DNA from: Aureimonas frigidaquae
GTDB taxonomy: Bacteria > Pseudomonadota > Alphaproteobacteria > Rhizobiales > Rhizobiaceae
DNA: 64,000 nucleotides
Assembly: GCF_001463905.1 (NCBI RefSeq)
Contig: NZ_BBWR01000015.1
Coordinates: forward strand, 1 to 64,000
Direction of reading: 5' to 3'
The notes under the pieces are model-generated. The model was not told the origin of the DNA, made no database searches, and was given only the letters and a program-made list of their open reading frames with translations. Numbering within the stretch: position 1 is the stretch's first letter; each line of letters opens with the position of its first letter. Shown in pieces: positions 43,043 to 54,315 of this stretch. Both the position numbers and the translations under genes were made by a program.

Positions 43043-44088
43043 GTGCGTCCACGGCCCCCTTCGGCCGCATGCCCGACGGTCGCCCGGTCGACTGCGTGAC
43101 CCTTTGCGCCCATGGGCTGGAGGCGCGGATCATCACCCTCGGCGCCGCGCTCCAGGCACTTCATGTGCCGGATCGGAACGGGCAGATGGAGGATGTCGTC
43201 CTGGGGGGCGATGATGTCGAAGCCTATCTGGACGCGCGCCGCTTCTTCGGTGCGGTGATCGGGCGCTTTGCGAACCGCATCGCCGGCGGGCGCTATACGC
43301 TCGACGGGCGCGTGGTGCGCCTGCCGGTGAATGACGGGCCCAACTGCCTGCATGGCGGGCCTTCGGGCTTCGACACGCATGTCTGGCAGGTCGCAGCCAT
43401 GGAAGGCGGCAGCGAGCCCTTCGTCGAGATGGTCCTGGCGTTGGAGGATGGCGCGGACAGCTTTCCCGGCGCAGTGCGGGCGCGGGCGCGCTACACGCTG
43501 ACGGCGCCCGGCACGCTGACGCTCGACCTGCAGGCGCAGGCCAGCGAGGCCGGCCCGATCAACATGACGGGCCACAGCTATTTCAACCTTGCCGGCGCCG
43601 GCCATCCGGACGGTATCGGCGGCCATGTGCTGCGCATCGACGCCGAGCAATTCCTGCCGATCGACGCCACCTCCATCCCGGAAGGGGCGCCCCGGTCCGT
43701 CGCCGGCAGCCCGTTCGACTTTCGCGACGGTGCCCGCATCGGCGCGCAGCTCGACCTCACCGATCCGCAGATTGCCGTGACCGGCGGCTTCGACCACAAT
43801 TACTGCTATGCGGACCGGGGCGCGGAACGGCTCATGGCGGAGCTCTTCGAGCCCGGTTCGGGCCGTCGGCTGTCGGTGTTCAGCGACCGCTCGGGCCTGC
43901 AATTCTATAGCGGCCAGTTCCTGGACGGCAATGCGCGGGGCAAGGGCGGCCGGACCTATGGGCGCTACGGCGCCCTTTGCCTGGAGCCGCAGGATTGGCC
44001 GGACAGTCCAAACCGTCCCGACTTCCCCGACGTGGTCGTTCCCGCAGGGGCGACATACCGCCATACCATCCGTTACGCATTCGCTTGA
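43039..44088 (+). CDS. galM: Aldose 1-epimerase
   Basis: Interconverts alpha and beta anomers of galactose or arabinose, supplying the form that the dehydrogenase uses. The motifs are intact: GRFANRIAGGRYTLDG (binding Arg and Asn), NCLHGGPSGFDTHVW (catalytic-type His), MTGHSYFNLAG (catalytic His), GFDHNYCYAD and the Glu near SGLQFYSGQFL. 349 residues. ATGA overlap with the dehydrogenase gene. No signal peptide, so cytoplasmic. Confidence 0.93.
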   Translation: MSASTAPFGRMPDGRPVDCVTLCAHGLEARIITLGAALQALHVPDRNGQMEDVVLGGDDVEAYLDARRFFGAVIGRFANRIAGGRYTLDGRVVRLPVNDGPNCLHGGPSGFDTHVWQVAAMEGGSEPFVEMVLALEDGADSFPGAVRARARYTLTAPGTLTLDLQAQASEAGPINMTGHSYFNLAGAGHPDGIGGHVLRIDAEQFLPIDATSIPEGAPRSVAGSPFDFRDGARIGAQLDLTDPQIAVTGGFDHNYCYADRGAERLMAELFEPGSGRRLSVFSDRSGLQFYSGQFLDGNARGKGGRTYGRYGALCLEPQDWPDSPNRPDFPDVVVPAGATYRHTIRYAFA

Positions 44089-44152
44089 AACTTGACACAG
44101 GATCGGGCGAAGAGCCCACAATCGACACGCTAGGGCAGGAAAGCCGACCGCA

Positions 44153-45961
44153 ATGAGCCAGGACCTGACGACCACCACGCCGAACAAACTGCGCTCGCGC
44201 GCCTGGTTCGACAATCCGCTGAACGCCGACATGACGGCGCTCTACCTCGAGCGCTACATGAATTTCGGCCTGAGCCAGGAGGAGCTGCAGTCCGGCAAGC
44301 CGATCATCGGGATCGCACAGACGGGCTCGGACCTGTCACCCTGCAACCGGCACCATCTGGAGCTCGCCCAGCGCGTGCGCGAGGGCATCCGGGAAGCCGG
44401 CGGCATCGCCATCGAATTTCCCGTGCATCCGATCCAGGAAACGGGCAAGCGCCCGACGGCCGGGCTCGACCGTAACCTCGCCTATCTCGGGCTTGTCGAG
44501 GTGCTTTACGGCTATCCGCTGGATGGCGTGGTCCTGACCATCGGCTGCGACAAGACCACCCCGGCCTGCTTGATGGCCGCCGCGACGGTCAACATTCCGG
44601 CCATCGCGCTGTCGGTCGGTCCGATGCTGAACGGCTGGTTCCGCGGCGAGCGGACGGGCTCGGGCACGATCGTCTGGAAGGCCCGCGAGCTGATGGCCAA
44701 GGGCGAGATCGACTATCAGGGCTTCGTCAAGCTGGTCGCCTCCTCGGCCCCCTCGACGGGCTATTGCAACACGATGGGCACGGCCTCGACCATGAACTCG
44801 CTGGCCGAGGCGCTCGGCATGCAGCTTCCCGGTTCGGCCGCCATACCGGCACCCTATCGCGACCGGCAGGAAGTGTCCTACCGCACGGGCCTGCGCATCG
44901 TGGACATGGTGCGCGAGGATATGAAGCCCTCCGACATCATGACGCGCGAATCCTTCATCAATGCGATCCGCGTGAACTCGGCCATCGGCGGCTCGACCAA
45001 CGCGCCGATCCACCTGAACGCGCTTGCGCGGCATATGGGCGTGGAACTCACCATCGACGACTGGCAGACCTATGGCCACGACATTCCGCTTCTGGTGAAC
45101 CTGCAGCCGGCCGGCGAGTACCTGGCCGAGGATTATTACCATGCCGGCGGTGTGCCGGCCGTGGTCAACCAGCTCATGGAGCAGGGGCTGATCCACGAAG
45201 ACGCCATGACGGTGAACGGCAAGACGATCGGCGAAAACTGCCGCGGCGCCATCATCGAGGACGCCAAGGTGATCCGGACCTTCGACCAGCCGCTGAAGGC
45301 GCAGGCCGGCTTCATCGTGCTGAAGGGCAATCTCTTCACCTCCGCCATCATGAAGACCAGCGTCATCTCGCCCGAGTTCCGCGAGCGCTACCTGTCTGAC
45401 CCGACGGATCCCAATGCCTTCGAAGGGCGTGCGGTGGTGTTCGACGGGCCGGAGGATTACCACCACCGGATCGACGATCCCGCGCTCGGCATCGACGAGC
45501 ATACGGTGCTCTTCATGCGCGGGGCGGGGCCGATCGGCTACCCTGGTGCGGCGGAAGTGGTCAACATGCGCGCGCCGGACTATCTGATCCGCAAGGGTGT
45601 CACCTCGCTCGCCTGTATCGGCGACGGGCGCCAGTCCGGCACATCGGGATCGCCCTCCATCCTGAACGCTTCGCCCGAGGCGGCGGCCGGCGGCGGCCTT
45701 GCCATCCTTCGGACGGGGGATCGGGTCCGGATCGACCTCGAGAAGGGATCGGCCAATATCCTGATCGACGATGCGGAGCTGGAAGCCCGGCACAAGGCGC
45801 TCGCAGCGGAAGGCGGGTACCATTTCCCCGCGCACCAGACGCCCTGGCAGGAAATCCAGCGCGGCATCGTCGGGCAGATGGAAACCGGTGCGGTGCTGGA
45901 GCCGGCGGTGCGCTATCAGCGCATCGCCCAGACCCAGGGCCTCCCGCGCGACAATCACTAA
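44153..45961 (+). CDS. IlvD/Edd-family sugar acid dehydratase
   Basis: [2Fe-2S] or [4Fe-4S] enzyme dehydrating a sugar acid (L-arabonate, D-xylonate or D-galactonate) to its 2-keto-3-deoxy derivative. The cluster ligands fit Cys in [25 protein letters not shown] and [14 protein letters not shown]. 602 residues, close to the characterised Rhizobium leguminosarum pentonate dehydratases; biosynthetic IlvD is shorter and has different substrate loops. In this operon the likely product is 2-dehydro-3-deoxygalactonate, because dgoK and dgoA follow. That is an alternative to the enolase-family DgoD found in most galactonate pathways. Confidence 0.9.
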   Translation: MSQDLTTTTPNKLRSRAWFDNPLNADMTALYLERYMNFGLSQEELQSGKPIIGIAQTGSDLSPCNRHHLELAQRVREGIREAGGIAIEFPVHPIQETGKRPTAGLDRNLAYLGLVEVLYGYPLDGVVLTIGCDKTTPACLMAAATVNIPAIALSVGPMLNGWFRGERTGSGTIVWKARELMAKGEIDYQGFVKLVASSAPSTGYCNTMGTASTMNSLAEALGMQLPGSAAIPAPYRDRQEVSYRTGLRIVDMVREDMKPSDIMTRESFINAIRVNSAIGGSTNAPIHLNALARHMGVELTIDDWQTYGHDIPLLVNLQPAGEYLAEDYYHAGGVPAVVNQLMEQGLIHEDAMTVNGKTIGENCRGAIIEDAKVIRTFDQPLKAQAGFIVLKGNLFTSAIMKTSVISPEFRERYLSDPTDPNAFEGRAVVFDGPEDYHHRIDDPALGIDEHTVLFMRGAGPIGYPGAAEVVNMRAPDYLIRKGVTSLACIGDGRQSGTSGSPSILNASPEAAAGGGLAILRTGDRVRIDLEKGSANILIDDAELEARHKALAAEGGYHFPAHQTPWQEIQRGIVGQMETGAVLEPAVRYQRIAQTQGLPRDNH

Positions 45962-45989
45962 GCCTCGATCCGGGCGGAAGGAGACGAGA

Positions 45990-46868
45990 ATGGGCGCCGT
46001 GACGATCCTGTCGGACGATCATTGCCACCTGGGCGAAGGGGCAGCCTGGCTGCCGCTCGCCGGTCGCGCCGCCTGGTTCGATATCGTCGAGCGCCGGCTC
46101 TACGTGCACGATCTCGATACGGGTGAGACACAGCTCCACACGCTGCCCGTCATGGGATCGGTCCTGGCCGAGATCGATGCGCAGCGCCAGCTTCTCGCCT
46201 CCGACGAGGGGATCTTCGTGCGCCATGTCGCCGACGGGCGGCTGGAGCATCTTCTGTCGCTTGAGGCCGACAAGCCGGGCAACCGGTCCAATGACGGGCG
46301 GGTCCACCCCTCCGGCGCCTTGTGGATCGGCACGATGGGCCGCAAGGCCGAGAAGGAGGCCGGCTCCATCTACTGCGTTTCGCGCGGGGGGGCGGTCCGG
46401 CTCTTCGCCAATGTCACCATTCCCAATGCGATCTGCTTTTCCCCGGATGCGGCCACGGCCTACTTCACCGATACGGATGTGAACGCCCTGATGAAGGTTG
46501 CCGTCAATCCGCAGACCGGACTGCCGGTGGGCGAGCCCTCCGTCCTGCACAAGCATGTGGGCAAGGGCGGCCTCGACGGCGCGGTGGTGGATGCGCAGGG
46601 GCTGATCTGGGTGGCGCAATGGGGTGCGGCGCAGGTCCAGGCCTATACGCCGGAGGGCGAACCGGTCCGCAGCCTGCCGCTTCCGGCCAGCAACACGTCC
46701 TGCCCGGCCTTTGTCGGGCGGAACCTCGACCGCATGATCGTCACCAGTGCCTGGCAGGGCATGGGCGATGCGGCCAAGGCCGCCGAGCCGGCCCACGGCC
46801 AGACCTTCCTGATCGACCCCGGTGCCCGCGGCCAGGCCTGGCCGCTGGCACGCCCCTTCGCGGAGTAG
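45990..46868 (+). CDS. SMP-30/gluconolactonase family lactonase
   Basis: Predicted hydrolysis of the galactono- or arabonolactone made by the dehydrogenase. Six-bladed propeller family: LGEGAAWLPLAGRAAWFDIV (metal Glu), NRSNDGRVHPSGALWIGTMG (the Asn/Asp metal ligands in NDGRVHP) and LDGAVVDAQGLIWVAQWG (Asp). 292 residues. ATG 45990 follows GGAAGGAGA. The operon position between dehydratase and kinase fits the role. Confidence 0.9.
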   Translation: MGAVTILSDDHCHLGEGAAWLPLAGRAAWFDIVERRLYVHDLDTGETQLHTLPVMGSVLAEIDAQRQLLASDEGIFVRHVADGRLEHLLSLEADKPGNRSNDGRVHPSGALWIGTMGRKAEKEAGSIYCVSRGGAVRLFANVTIPNAICFSPDAATAYFTDTDVNALMKVAVNPQTGLPVGEPSVLHKHVGKGGLDGAVVDAQGLIWVAQWGAAQVQAYTPEGEPVRSLPLPASNTSCPAFVGRNLDRMIVTSAWQGMGDAAKAAEPAHGQTFLIDPGARGQAWPLARPFAE

Positions 46869-46873
46869 GGGCG

Positions 46874-47800
46874 ATGAGCGAAGCCGTCGCACTGGCCGTT
46901 GACTGGGGCACGACCAGCTTCCGCATGTGGGCGCTCGGACCGGAAGGGGAGGTGCTGTGCGAGCGGCGCGCCGCCGACGGTTTGATGTCGGCGGTGTCCG
47001 AAGGGTTCGAGGCGGTGCTGGAGCGCCATGCGCAGGCGGCCGGCATCGGCCCCGACGTGCCCGCCATGCTCTGCGGCATGGTCGGCTCGCGCACCGGCTG
47101 GATGGAGGTGCCCTATATCGACGCGCCGGTGGCGCTCATCGATCTCGGGCGGCATGCCGCGCGGGTGGCCGGGGTGCGCCGGGAAACGCGGATCCTGCCG
47201 GGCGTGGCGCAACGCGGCTTCGCGCCCGACGTCATGCGGGGGGAGGAAACCAAGCTTCTCGGCCTCGGCCGGGAAGACGGCCTTGTCCTGATGCCCGGAA
47301 CGCATACGAAGTGGGTCCGGCTGGAGGGCGGGCGCCTGACACGCTTTTCCACCTTCATGACGGGCGAGATCTTCGCCCATCTGCGCGGTGCGCCCAACTC
47401 GGTGCTCGCCCAGGCCTTGCCCTCCAGCGCCGAGGGCCCGGACACGGATACGCCCGCCTTTGCGCAGGCGGTTCGCGATGGCTTCGAGGCGCCGGAAGGC
47501 ATCGCCAACCGGCTCTTCGGGCTTCGCGCATCCTGGCTCCTGGACGACACGCCGCCGGCACGGACGCTGGCGCGGCTGTCCGGCCTCCTGATCGGCGCAG
47601 AACTCGCCGGCGCGGCCAAGCTGCACGGCGCGCTCGACGGCTGCTGCCTGGTCGGGGCGGGCCCGGGCGCAGAGGCCTATGGGCGCGCGCTCGATGCCGT
47701 CGGCGTGGCGCGGGTTGCGCAGGTGGATGCCGATATCTGTGTCCGCAACGGCCTGATCCGGGCCGCGCGGGGCGTTACCCTGGAGGATGCGGGCGCATGA
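46874..47800 (+). CDS. dgoK: 2-Dehydro-3-deoxygalactonokinase
   Basis: Phosphorylates 2-dehydro-3-deoxy-D-galactonate at O6. DgoK family: N-terminal phosphate loop VDWGTTSFRMWALG, LCGMVGSRTGWMEVPY, MPGTHTKWVRLEGG and the ATPase-type LLIGAELAGA with GAGPGAEAYGRAL near the C-terminus. 308 residues. It starts 5 bp after the lactonase stop and ends with an ATGA overlap into dgoA. Confidence 0.93.
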   Translation: MSEAVALAVDWGTTSFRMWALGPEGEVLCERRAADGLMSAVSEGFEAVLERHAQAAGIGPDVPAMLCGMVGSRTGWMEVPYIDAPVALIDLGRHAARVAGVRRETRILPGVAQRGFAPDVMRGEETKLLGLGREDGLVLMPGTHTKWVRLEGGRLTRFSTFMTGEIFAHLRGAPNSVLAQALPSSAEGPDTDTPAFAQAVRDGFEAPEGIANRLFGLRASWLLDDTPPARTLARLSGLLIGAELAGAAKLHGALDGCCLVGAGPGAEAYGRALDAVGVARVAQVDADICVRNGLIRAARGVTLEDAGA

Positions 47801-48441
47801 GCGAGATCCAAGCGACACCCTGGCCCACGCTGCGGCGCGATCTGGTGGCCATCCTGCGCGGAATCACCATCGACGAGATCGAGCCAGTGATCGGCGCGCT
47901 GGTCGAAGCCGGTTTCGAGGCGATCGAAATCCCGCTGAACTCGCCCGCGCCGTTCCGCTCCATCGAGGCGGCCTTGCGCGTGGCGCCGCCCGATTGCCTG
48001 ATCGGCGCGGGCACGGTGCTGAGCGTCGAGGATGTGGACCGGCTTGCCCATGTGGGCGGGCGGTTGACCGTGAGCCCGAATGTCGATGCCGCCGTCATCG
48101 GCCATGCGGCCCGGCTCGGCATGGTGACCATGCCCGGCATCTTCACGCCCAGCGAGGCCTTTGCGGCGTTGCGCGCCGGGGCGAGCGCCCTGAAGTTCTT
48201 TCCGGCCAGCGTGCTCGGCCCATCCGGCATCGCCGCCATTTCGGCGGTGCTGCCCAGGGGCACGGTGCTGGGTGCGGTGGGCGGAGTGTCCGAGGCGGAC
48301 TTTGCCGGCTTTGCGACGATCGGCCTTCGGACCTTCGGCCTCGGCTCCAGCCTTTACAAGCCGGGCATGTCGCCGGAGGTGGTGGCGCAGCGCGCCCGGG
48401 CGACGATCGACGCCTATGATGCGGTTTACGGCAGGGACTAG
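47797..48441 (+). CDS. dgoA: 2-Dehydro-3-deoxy-6-phosphogalactonate aldolase
   Basis: Class I aldolase cleaving KDPGal to pyruvate and glyceraldehyde 3-phosphate. KDPG/KDPGal family: [20 protein letters not shown] (Glu/Arg), [48 protein letters not shown] and the Schiff-base Lys in [12 protein letters not shown]. 214 residues. The REVERSE pair dgoK-dgoA overlaps by 4 bases. Together the two genes argue for galactonate rather than arabonate as the true intermediate. Confidence 0.94.
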   Translation: MSEIQATPWPTLRRDLVAILRGITIDEIEPVIGALVEAGFEAIEIPLNSPAPFRSIEAALRVAPPDCLIGAGTVLSVEDVDRLAHVGGRLTVSPNVDAAVIGHAARLGMVTMPGIFTPSEAFAALRAGASALKFFPASVLGPSGIAAISAVLPRGTVLGAVGGVSEADFAGFATIGLRTFGLGSSLYKPGMSPEVVAQRARATIDAYDAVYGRD

Positions 48442-48529
48442 ACGCCCGGCCGGGGGAGTTTCCAGCCGCAGGGGTGCGCGCTGGAGGTTTTGCGGTTCGC
48501 ATGGTGCGGCCGTATGGGAGGTACCGGAA

Positions 48530-49591
48530 ATGAACAGACTGGTGAAATGGGCCGCGGCCCTGGCGATCGGTGCGTCCATGGCGATGCCCGCAGTGGCGCA
48601 GGACAAGGGGCTCGTGGGCATCGCCATGCCGACGAAGTCCTCGGCACGCTGGATCGACGACGGCAACAACATGTCCAAGACCCTGCAGGACCGCGGTTAC
48701 GAGACCGACCTGCAATATGCCGAGGACGATATCCCGAACCAGCTCTCCCAGGTGGAGAACATGGTCGTGAAGGGCGCCAAGGTCCTGGTCATCGCGTCCA
48801 TCGACGGCACGACGCTGTCGGACGTGCTGCAGCAGGCAGCCGATACGGGTGTCAAGGTGATTGCCTATGACCGCCTCATCCGCGATACGCCGAACGTCGA
48901 CTATTACGCCACCTTCGACAACTTCCAGGTGGGTGTTCTGCAGGCGACGTCCATCGTCGACAGCCTCGGCCTGAAGACCGCGGAAGGCCCCTTCAACGTC
49001 GAGCTCTTCGGCGGCTCGCCGGATGATAACAACGCCTACTTCTTCTACAATGGCGCCATGAGCGTGCTGCAGCCCTATATCGACAGCGGCAAGATCGTCG
49101 TCCAGTCGGGCCAGACCGGCATGGACAAGGTCTCGACCCTGCGCTGGGACGGCGCGGTGGCGCAGGCGCGCATGGACAACATCCTGTCCGCCTACTACAC
49201 GGACAAGAAGCTCGATGCGGTCCTGTCGCCCTATGACGGCCTGTCGATCGGCATCCTGTCCTCGCTCAAGGGCGTGGGCTACGGCTCCGGCGACATGAAG
49301 ATGCCCGTCGTCACCGGCCAGGACGCCGAGGTTCCCTCGATCAAGTCGATCCTGGCGGGCGAGCAGACCTCGACCATCTTCAAGGATACGCGCGAACTCG
49401 CCAAGGTGACGGCCAACATGGTCGACGCCGTGGTCAGCGGCGGGCAGCCCGAGGTCAACGACACCACGACCTACGAGAACGGCGTGAAGACCGTGCCGTC
49501 CTACCTCCTGAAGCCGGTCATCGTGACCAAGGACAACTGGAAGCAGGTCCTGGTCGACAGCGGCTACTACACCGAAGACCAGATCAAGTAG
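48530..49591 (+). CDS. chvE: ChvE-type periplasmic sugar-binding protein
   Basis: Periplasmic binding component for galactose, arabinose or related aldoses. Signal peptide [20 protein letters not shown] with cleavage near VAQ; then the ribose-binding-protein fold with [56 protein letters not shown] and [16 protein letters not shown]. 353 residues, the ChvE length. In Agrobacterium ChvE also presents sugars to the VirA sensor; no vir gene is in this window. GGGAGG precedes the ATG by 11 bases. Confidence 0.94.
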   Translation: MNRLVKWAAALAIGASMAMPAVAQDKGLVGIAMPTKSSARWIDDGNNMSKTLQDRGYETDLQYAEDDIPNQLSQVENMVVKGAKVLVIASIDGTTLSDVLQQAADTGVKVIAYDRLIRDTPNVDYYATFDNFQVGVLQATSIVDSLGLKTAEGPFNVELFGGSPDDNNAYFFYNGAMSVLQPYIDSGKIVVQSGQTGMDKVSTLRWDGAVAQARMDNILSAYYTDKKLDAVLSPYDGLSIGILSSLKGVGYGSGDMKMPVVTGQDAEVPSIKSILAGEQTSTIFKDTRELAKVTANMVDAVVSGGQPEVNDTTTYENGVKTVPSYLLKPVIVTKDNWKQVLVDSGYYTEDQIK

Positions 49592-49599
49592 GATCGAAA

Positions 49600-49619
49600 G
49601 GGGCGCCGAAAGGCGCCCC
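49600..49619 (+). repeat. Intercistronic hairpin between chvE and gguA
   Basis: GGGGCGCC (49600-49607) and GGCGCCCC (49612-49619) form an 8-bp perfect stem closed by a GAAA tetraloop, 8 bases after the chvE stop. No U run follows. Such hairpins keep binding-protein mRNA stable and its output above that of the ATPase and permease. Confidence 0.7.
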
Positions 49620-49652
49620 GCCCTTCAGCGTGCGGGGCAGGAAAGGCTCAGC

Positions 49653-51185
49653 ATGAACGCCATTCTGGAAATGCGCGGCATATCCAAATCCTTCACCGGC
49701 GTGAAAGCGCTGAGCGATGTGAACCTGTCGGTCATGCCGGCGGAGATCCACGCCGTGGTGGGAGAGAACGGGGCCGGAAAATCGACCTTGATGAAGGTCC
49801 TGTCGGGGGTCTACCCCCACGGCTCCTATGACGGGCAGATCCTCTTCGAAGGAGAGGAGCGGCAGTTTCGCACCGTCAACGATTCCGAGGCGCTCGGCAT
49901 CATCATCATCCATCAGGAACTGGCCCTGATCCCGCTCATGTCGATCGCCGAGAACATCTTTCTCGGCAACGCGCCGACGCGCTTCGGCGTGATCGATCGC
50001 TCGGCGGTGTTCGAGCAGTCGCGGGCGCTTCTGGACAAGGTGGGGCTGAAGGACAATCCGGACACCCGCATCGCCGATATCGGCGTCGGCAAGCAGCAGC
50101 TGGTCGAGATCGCCAAGGCTTTGTCCAAGAAGGTGCGCCTGCTCATCCTGGACGAGCCGACCGCGAGCCTGAACGAGGCCGATTCCGACGCGCTCCTGAA
50201 CCTTCTCATGGAGTTCCGGCGGCAGGGAATCTCCTCGATCCTCATCTCGCACAAGCTGAACGAGATTTCCCGCGTCGCGGACCGCATCACCGTTCTGCGC
50301 GATGGCCGCACGGTGGGCACGATTGATTGCCACGAGGGCCCCGTGCCGGAGGACGAGATCATCCGCCGTATGGTCGATCGCGATCTCGAAAGCCGTTTTC
50401 CCAAGCGCGTGCCGAAGATCGGGGAGACCATCTTCGAGGTGCGCGACTGGAGTGTCGAGGACCCGCTACGCCCCGGCCGGGATGCCGTGCACAAGCTGAA
50501 CTTCTCGGTCCGGGCAGGGGAGATCGTCGGCATTGCCGGGCTGATGGGCGCGGGCCGCACGGAATTTGCCATGAGCGTCTTCGGACGGTCATGGGGCCGC
50601 AACATCCGCGGCGAGGTGCAGATGCACGGCAAGCCCGTGGACCTGACCACCGTTCCGCGCGCCATTGCGGCGGGGCTTGCCTATGTGACCGAGGATCGCA
50701 AGCAGCTCGGCCTGCTCCTCGACGAGGATATCCGCAAGAACATCACCCTGGCGCATCTGAACGGTGTCTCGAACCGCGGCGTGCTGGACGATATCGCGGA
50801 GCTCAAGACCGCCGAGGGCTACCGGCAGCGCATGCGCATCCGGTCTTCCAGCGTCTACCAGGATACCGGCAAGCTGTCGGGCGGGAACCAGCAGAAGGTC
50901 GTCCTGTCCAAATGGCTCTTCGCCGAGCCCGAGGTGCTCATCCTGGACGAGCCGACGCGCGGCATCGACGTGGGTGCGAAATACGAAATCTATTCCATCA
51001 TCAACGACCTTGCCGACAGCGGTAAGGGGGTCGTGATGATCTCTTCCGAAATGCCCGAACTCCTCGGCATCTGCGACCGCATCATGGTGATGAACGAGGG
51101 GCAGTTCGTCGGCGCCTTCCAGCGGGAGGAGGCCAGCCAGGAGAAGATCATGCGCGCCATCATGCGCAAGGAGATCCTTCAATGA
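49653..51185 (+). CDS. gguA: Sugar ABC transporter ATPase, two cassettes
   Basis: ATPase of the carbohydrate uptake family 2 (CUT2) with two ABC domains. First cassette: Walker [17 protein letters not shown], signature [15 protein letters not shown] (a deviant LSGGQ), Walker [16 protein letters not shown]. Second cassette: degenerate Walker [21 protein letters not shown], signature [15 protein letters not shown], Walker [15 protein letters not shown]. 510 residues, as in GguA/XylG. Starts after the chvE hairpin and overlaps gguB by four bases. Confidence 0.94.
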   Translation: MNAILEMRGISKSFTGVKALSDVNLSVMPAEIHAVVGENGAGKSTLMKVLSGVYPHGSYDGQILFEGEERQFRTVNDSEALGIIIIHQELALIPLMSIAENIFLGNAPTRFGVIDRSAVFEQSRALLDKVGLKDNPDTRIADIGVGKQQLVEIAKALSKKVRLLILDEPTASLNEADSDALLNLLMEFRRQGISSILISHKLNEISRVADRITVLRDGRTVGTIDCHEGPVPEDEIIRRMVDRDLESRFPKRVPKIGETIFEVRDWSVEDPLRPGRDAVHKLNFSVRAGEIVGIAGLMGAGRTEFAMSVFGRSWGRNIRGEVQMHGKPVDLTTVPRAIAAGLAYVTEDRKQLGLLLDEDIRKNITLAHLNGVSNRGVLDDIAELKTAEGYRQRMRIRSSSVYQDTGKLSGGNQQKVVLSKWLFAEPEVLILDEPTRGIDVGAKYEIYSIINDLADSGKGVVMISSEMPELLGICDRIMVMNEGQFVGAFQREEASQEKIMRAIMRKEILQ

Positions 51186-52366
51186 GCGACAATACGGCCG
51201 TCGCGCAGAAGCGCGATTACACCGGCTTCCTCAAGAACAATCTGCGTGACTACGGCATGCTCCTGTCGCTGCTGGCGATCATGATCTTCTTCCAGGTCAT
51301 GACGGACGGCACGCTGATGCGACCGCTCAATCTGACCAACCTGATCCTGCAGAACAGCTACATCGTCATCATGGCGCTGGGCATGCTCCTGGTGATCGTG
51401 TCGGGCCATATCGACCTGTCGGTCGGCTCCGTCGCCGGCTTCGTCGGCGCGGTGGCCGCGGTGCTGATGGTCAAGCTCGGAATGCCGGCCATCGCGGCGG
51501 CGGCCATCTGCCTCGTCATCGGTGGGGTCATCGGCGCGGCGCAGGGCTGGTTCGTGGCTTACCTGCGCATTCCGTCCTTCATCGTCACGCTGGCCGGCAT
51601 GCTCGTCTTCAAGGGGCTGAGCCTGGCGGTGCTGGGCGGCGCGTCGGTCGGCCCGTTCCCGACGAGCTTCCAGCGCCTGTCCTCCGGCTTCATTCCCGAT
51701 GCCTTCGACACGCCCGGCCTGAAGCTCACCTCGCTCATTTTGGGCACAGCGCTTGCGCTGGCGCTCGTCTATCTGAACTTCCGCAACCGGGCGCGCCAGC
51801 AATTGCACAACACCGAGACGGAGCCCTACGGCTTCTTCGTTTTGAAGAACATCGTGCTCTTCACGGTCATCACCTACTTCACCTATCTCCTGGCCTCGCT
51901 GCGCGGCCTGCCCAACGTTCTGATCATCATGGTGGCGCTCATCGCGCTCTATGCCTTCGTGGCCAACCGCACCACGATCGGGCGGCAGATCTATGCCGTG
52001 GGCGGCAATGAGAAAGCGGCCAAGCTGTCCGGTGTCATGACCGAGCGCCTGACCTTCTACACCTTCGTCAATATGGGCGTTTTGGCCGCGCTGGCGGGGC
52101 TGATCTTCGCCGCGCGGCTCAACACCGCAACGCCGAAGGCAGGCCTCGGCTTCGAGCTCGACGTCATTGCCGCCTGCTTCATCGGCGGGGCCTCGGCCTA
52201 TGGCGGTGTCGGCAAGGTCGTTGGAGCGGTGATCGGCGCCTTCATCATGGGCGTGATGAACAACGGCATGTCGATCCTGGGCATCGGCATCGATTATCAG
52301 CAGGTCATCAAGGGTCTGGTGCTCTTGGGCGCCGTCTGCATCGACGTCTACAACCAGCGCCGCTGA
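51182..52366 (+). CDS. gguB: Sugar ABC transporter permease
   Basis: Inner-membrane CUT2 permease (RbsC/XylH family), 394 residues with about ten hydrophobic segments. The conserved [20 protein letters not shown] and [20 protein letters not shown] are at residues ~75-145, and [20 protein letters not shown] followed by [20 protein letters not shown] near the end form the typical permease core. ATGA overlap with gguA. Last gene of the operon; the usual companion gguC is absent. Confidence 0.93.
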   Translation: MSDNTAVAQKRDYTGFLKNNLRDYGMLLSLLAIMIFFQVMTDGTLMRPLNLTNLILQNSYIVIMALGMLLVIVSGHIDLSVGSVAGFVGAVAAVLMVKLGMPAIAAAAICLVIGGVIGAAQGWFVAYLRIPSFIVTLAGMLVFKGLSLAVLGGASVGPFPTSFQRLSSGFIPDAFDTPGLKLTSLILGTALALALVYLNFRNRARQQLHNTETEPYGFFVLKNIVLFTVITYFTYLLASLRGLPNVLIIMVALIALYAFVANRTTIGRQIYAVGGNEKAAKLSGVMTERLTFYTFVNMGVLAALAGLIFAARLNTATPKAGLGFELDVIAACFIGGASAYGGVGKVVGAVIGAFIMGVMNNGMSILGIGIDYQQVIKGLVLLGAVCIDVYNQRR

Positions 52367-52378
52367 GCGGCAGGCGCG

Positions 52379-52420
52379 AGCGGGCCAGCCCATCGTCGGG
52401 CAGGGCAGGCCCGCTTTCGC
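52379..52420 (+). terminator. Terminator after gguB
   Basis: AGCGGGCC (52379-52386) pairs with GGCCCGCT (52408-52415), with an inner GCCC/GGGC pair, followed by TTTCG. It lies 12 bases beyond the gguB stop and probably ends the galactose operon. Confidence 0.6.
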
Positions 52421-52489
52421 AAACGGAGTTCACCTATGGCTGCATATGTCTTATAGGCGGTGCAACATGCCGCCCGTGGAGTCGCAGCC

Positions 52490-53350
52490 ATGTCCGAAGA
52501 ATATGTCCTGACCCTGTCCTGCCCGAACAAGCCGGGCATCGTGGCGGCCGTGTCGCGCCATCTCTACGAGGTGGGTGCCGACATTCGCGAGGCGCATCAG
52601 TTCGACGATGCCGAGACGGGCCGCTTCTTCATGCGCGTGCGCTTCAACTTCGTGGGCCCCGTGCCCGATGGCGACACGCTGACGCAAGGCTTTGCGCCGA
52701 TTGCGGACGGCTTTGGCATGGTGTGGAAGCTTTCCGCCGTCGGCGAGCGGGCCAAGGTTCTCATCCTCGTATCGCGCTTCGATCACTGCCTGGCCGATCT
52801 TCTCTATCGCTGGCGGATCGGTGAGTTGTCGATGGACATCGTCGGCATCGTCGCCAACTACCCGCGAGAGACCTACGCCCATCTCGATTTCGCGGATGTG
52901 CCCTTCCACTATCTGCCCGTATCCCGCCAGACCAAGCTGGAACAGGAAGCCGATGTGTGGCGCGTGGTGCAGTCCACCGGGGCCGAGCTCGTCGTTCTGG
53001 CGCGCTACATGCAGATCCTGTCCGATGGGCTGGCGGCCAAGCTGGCCGGCAAGTGCATCAACATCCACCATTCCTTCCTGCCGGGCTTCAAGGGCGCCAG
53101 GCCCTACCACCAGGCCCATCGCCGCGGCGTGAAGCTCATCGGCGCGACGGCCCATTACGTGACGGCCGACCTCGACGAGGGGCCGATCATCGAGCAGGAC
53201 GTCGAGCGCATATCGCACCACGACACGCCCGAGGACCTGGTGCGCAAGGGGCGCGACATCGAGCGCCGGGTCCTGTCCCGCGCAATCGCCTGGCACCTCG
53301 ACAACCGGGTCATTGCGAACGGATCGAAGACGGTCGTCTTTCGCGACTGA
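52490..53350 (+). CDS. purU: Formyltetrahydrofolate deformylase
   Basis: Hydrolyses 10-formyl-THF to formate and THF. An N-terminal ACT domain (residues ~1-80: [20 protein letters not shown]) is followed by the formyltransferase-like domain with [17 protein letters not shown], catalytic [17 protein letters not shown] and [15 protein letters not shown]. 286 residues. ATG 52490; an upstream start at 52460 is less likely. Twelve bp before folD, which makes its substrate. In rhizobia the purU/folD pair is common. Confidence 0.95.
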   Translation: MSEEYVLTLSCPNKPGIVAAVSRHLYEVGADIREAHQFDDAETGRFFMRVRFNFVGPVPDGDTLTQGFAPIADGFGMVWKLSAVGERAKVLILVSRFDHCLADLLYRWRIGELSMDIVGIVANYPRETYAHLDFADVPFHYLPVSRQTKLEQEADVWRVVQSTGAELVVLARYMQILSDGLAAKLAGKCINIHHSFLPGFKGARPYHQAHRRGVKLIGATAHYVTADLDEGPIIEQDVERISHHDTPEDLVRKGRDIERRVLSRAIAWHLDNRVIANGSKTVVFRD

Positions 53351-53362
53351 AGGAGAGGGCAC

Positions 53363-54244
53363 ATGGCCGCAACTATCATCGACGGCAAGGCGGAAGCCGC
53401 TCGGGTCCGCGCCCTGGTGGCAACCGATGCGGCGGCATTCGAAGCCGCGCACGGACGCAAGGTGGGGCTGGCGGTCGTGCTGGTCGGATCCGATCCCGCC
53501 AGCGAGGTCTATGTCGGCTCCAAGGTCCGCCTGACCCGGGAAGCCGGGATGGAAAGCTTCGAGCACCGGCTCCCCGCCGATACGGCTGAGGCCGATCTTC
53601 TGGCGCTGGTGGCGCAGTTGAACGCAGACCCGGCGGTGGATGGCATTCTCGTGCAGCTGCCCCTGCCGGCGCCGCTCGATGCCGGCCCGGTCATCGCGGC
53701 CATCGATCCTGAGAAGGACGTGGACGGGCTGCACCCGGAAAATGCCGGCCGCCTGATGGCCGGGCTGCCGGGGCTCGTGCCCTGCACGCCGCTCGGCGCC
53801 ATGCACCTGATCAGCCGGACCTTGGGCGATGTCACCGGGCTGAACGCGGTCGTGCTCGGCCGATCGAACCTCGTCGGCAAGCCCGTGGCCCAGCTTCTCC
53901 TCGGCGCCAATGCCACCGTCACCATGGCGCATTCGCGCACGCGGGAGCTTCCCGCCCTGTGCCGCACCGCCGATATTCTGGTGGCCGCCGTCGGCCGCCC
54001 GAACCTCGTGCGGGGCGACTGGATCAAGCCGGGGGCAACCGTGATCGATGTCGGCATAAACCGGCTGGACCCGCGCGAGGGTGAGGCGAAGGGCCGGCTC
54101 GTCGGCGATGTCTGCTTCGACGAAGCCCTGGCGGTCGCGGCCGCGCTGACGCCGGTGCCCGGGGGTGTCGGGCCCATGACGATCGCCTTCCTTCTGCGCA
54201 ATACGGTGACCGCCGCGACGCGGCGACAGGCCGCGGCGAAATAA
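53363..54244 (+). CDS. folD: Methylene-THF dehydrogenase/cyclohydrolase
   Basis: Bifunctional enzyme converting 5,10-methylene-THF to 10-formyl-THF, making NADPH. The catalytic Lys is in [16 protein letters not shown], followed by [28 protein letters not shown] and [20 protein letters not shown], all family signatures. 293 residues. GGAGAGG precedes the ATG. Downstream 54245-54315 has no visible terminator. Confidence 0.96.
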   Translation: MAATIIDGKAEAARVRALVATDAAAFEAAHGRKVGLAVVLVGSDPASEVYVGSKVRLTREAGMESFEHRLPADTAEADLLALVAQLNADPAVDGILVQLPLPAPLDAGPVIAAIDPEKDVDGLHPENAGRLMAGLPGLVPCTPLGAMHLISRTLGDVTGLNAVVLGRSNLVGKPVAQLLLGANATVTMAHSRTRELPALCRTADILVAAVGRPNLVRGDWIKPGATVIDVGINRLDPREGEAKGRLVGDVCFDEALAVAAALTPVPGGVGPMTIAFLLRNTVTAATRRQAAAK

Positions 54245-54315
54245 TCGCCGGGTACGAAATTTGATTTGGCATTTGAACTGGTAATGGACATATAGCAGCT
54301 GTTCCTGACAGCGAG

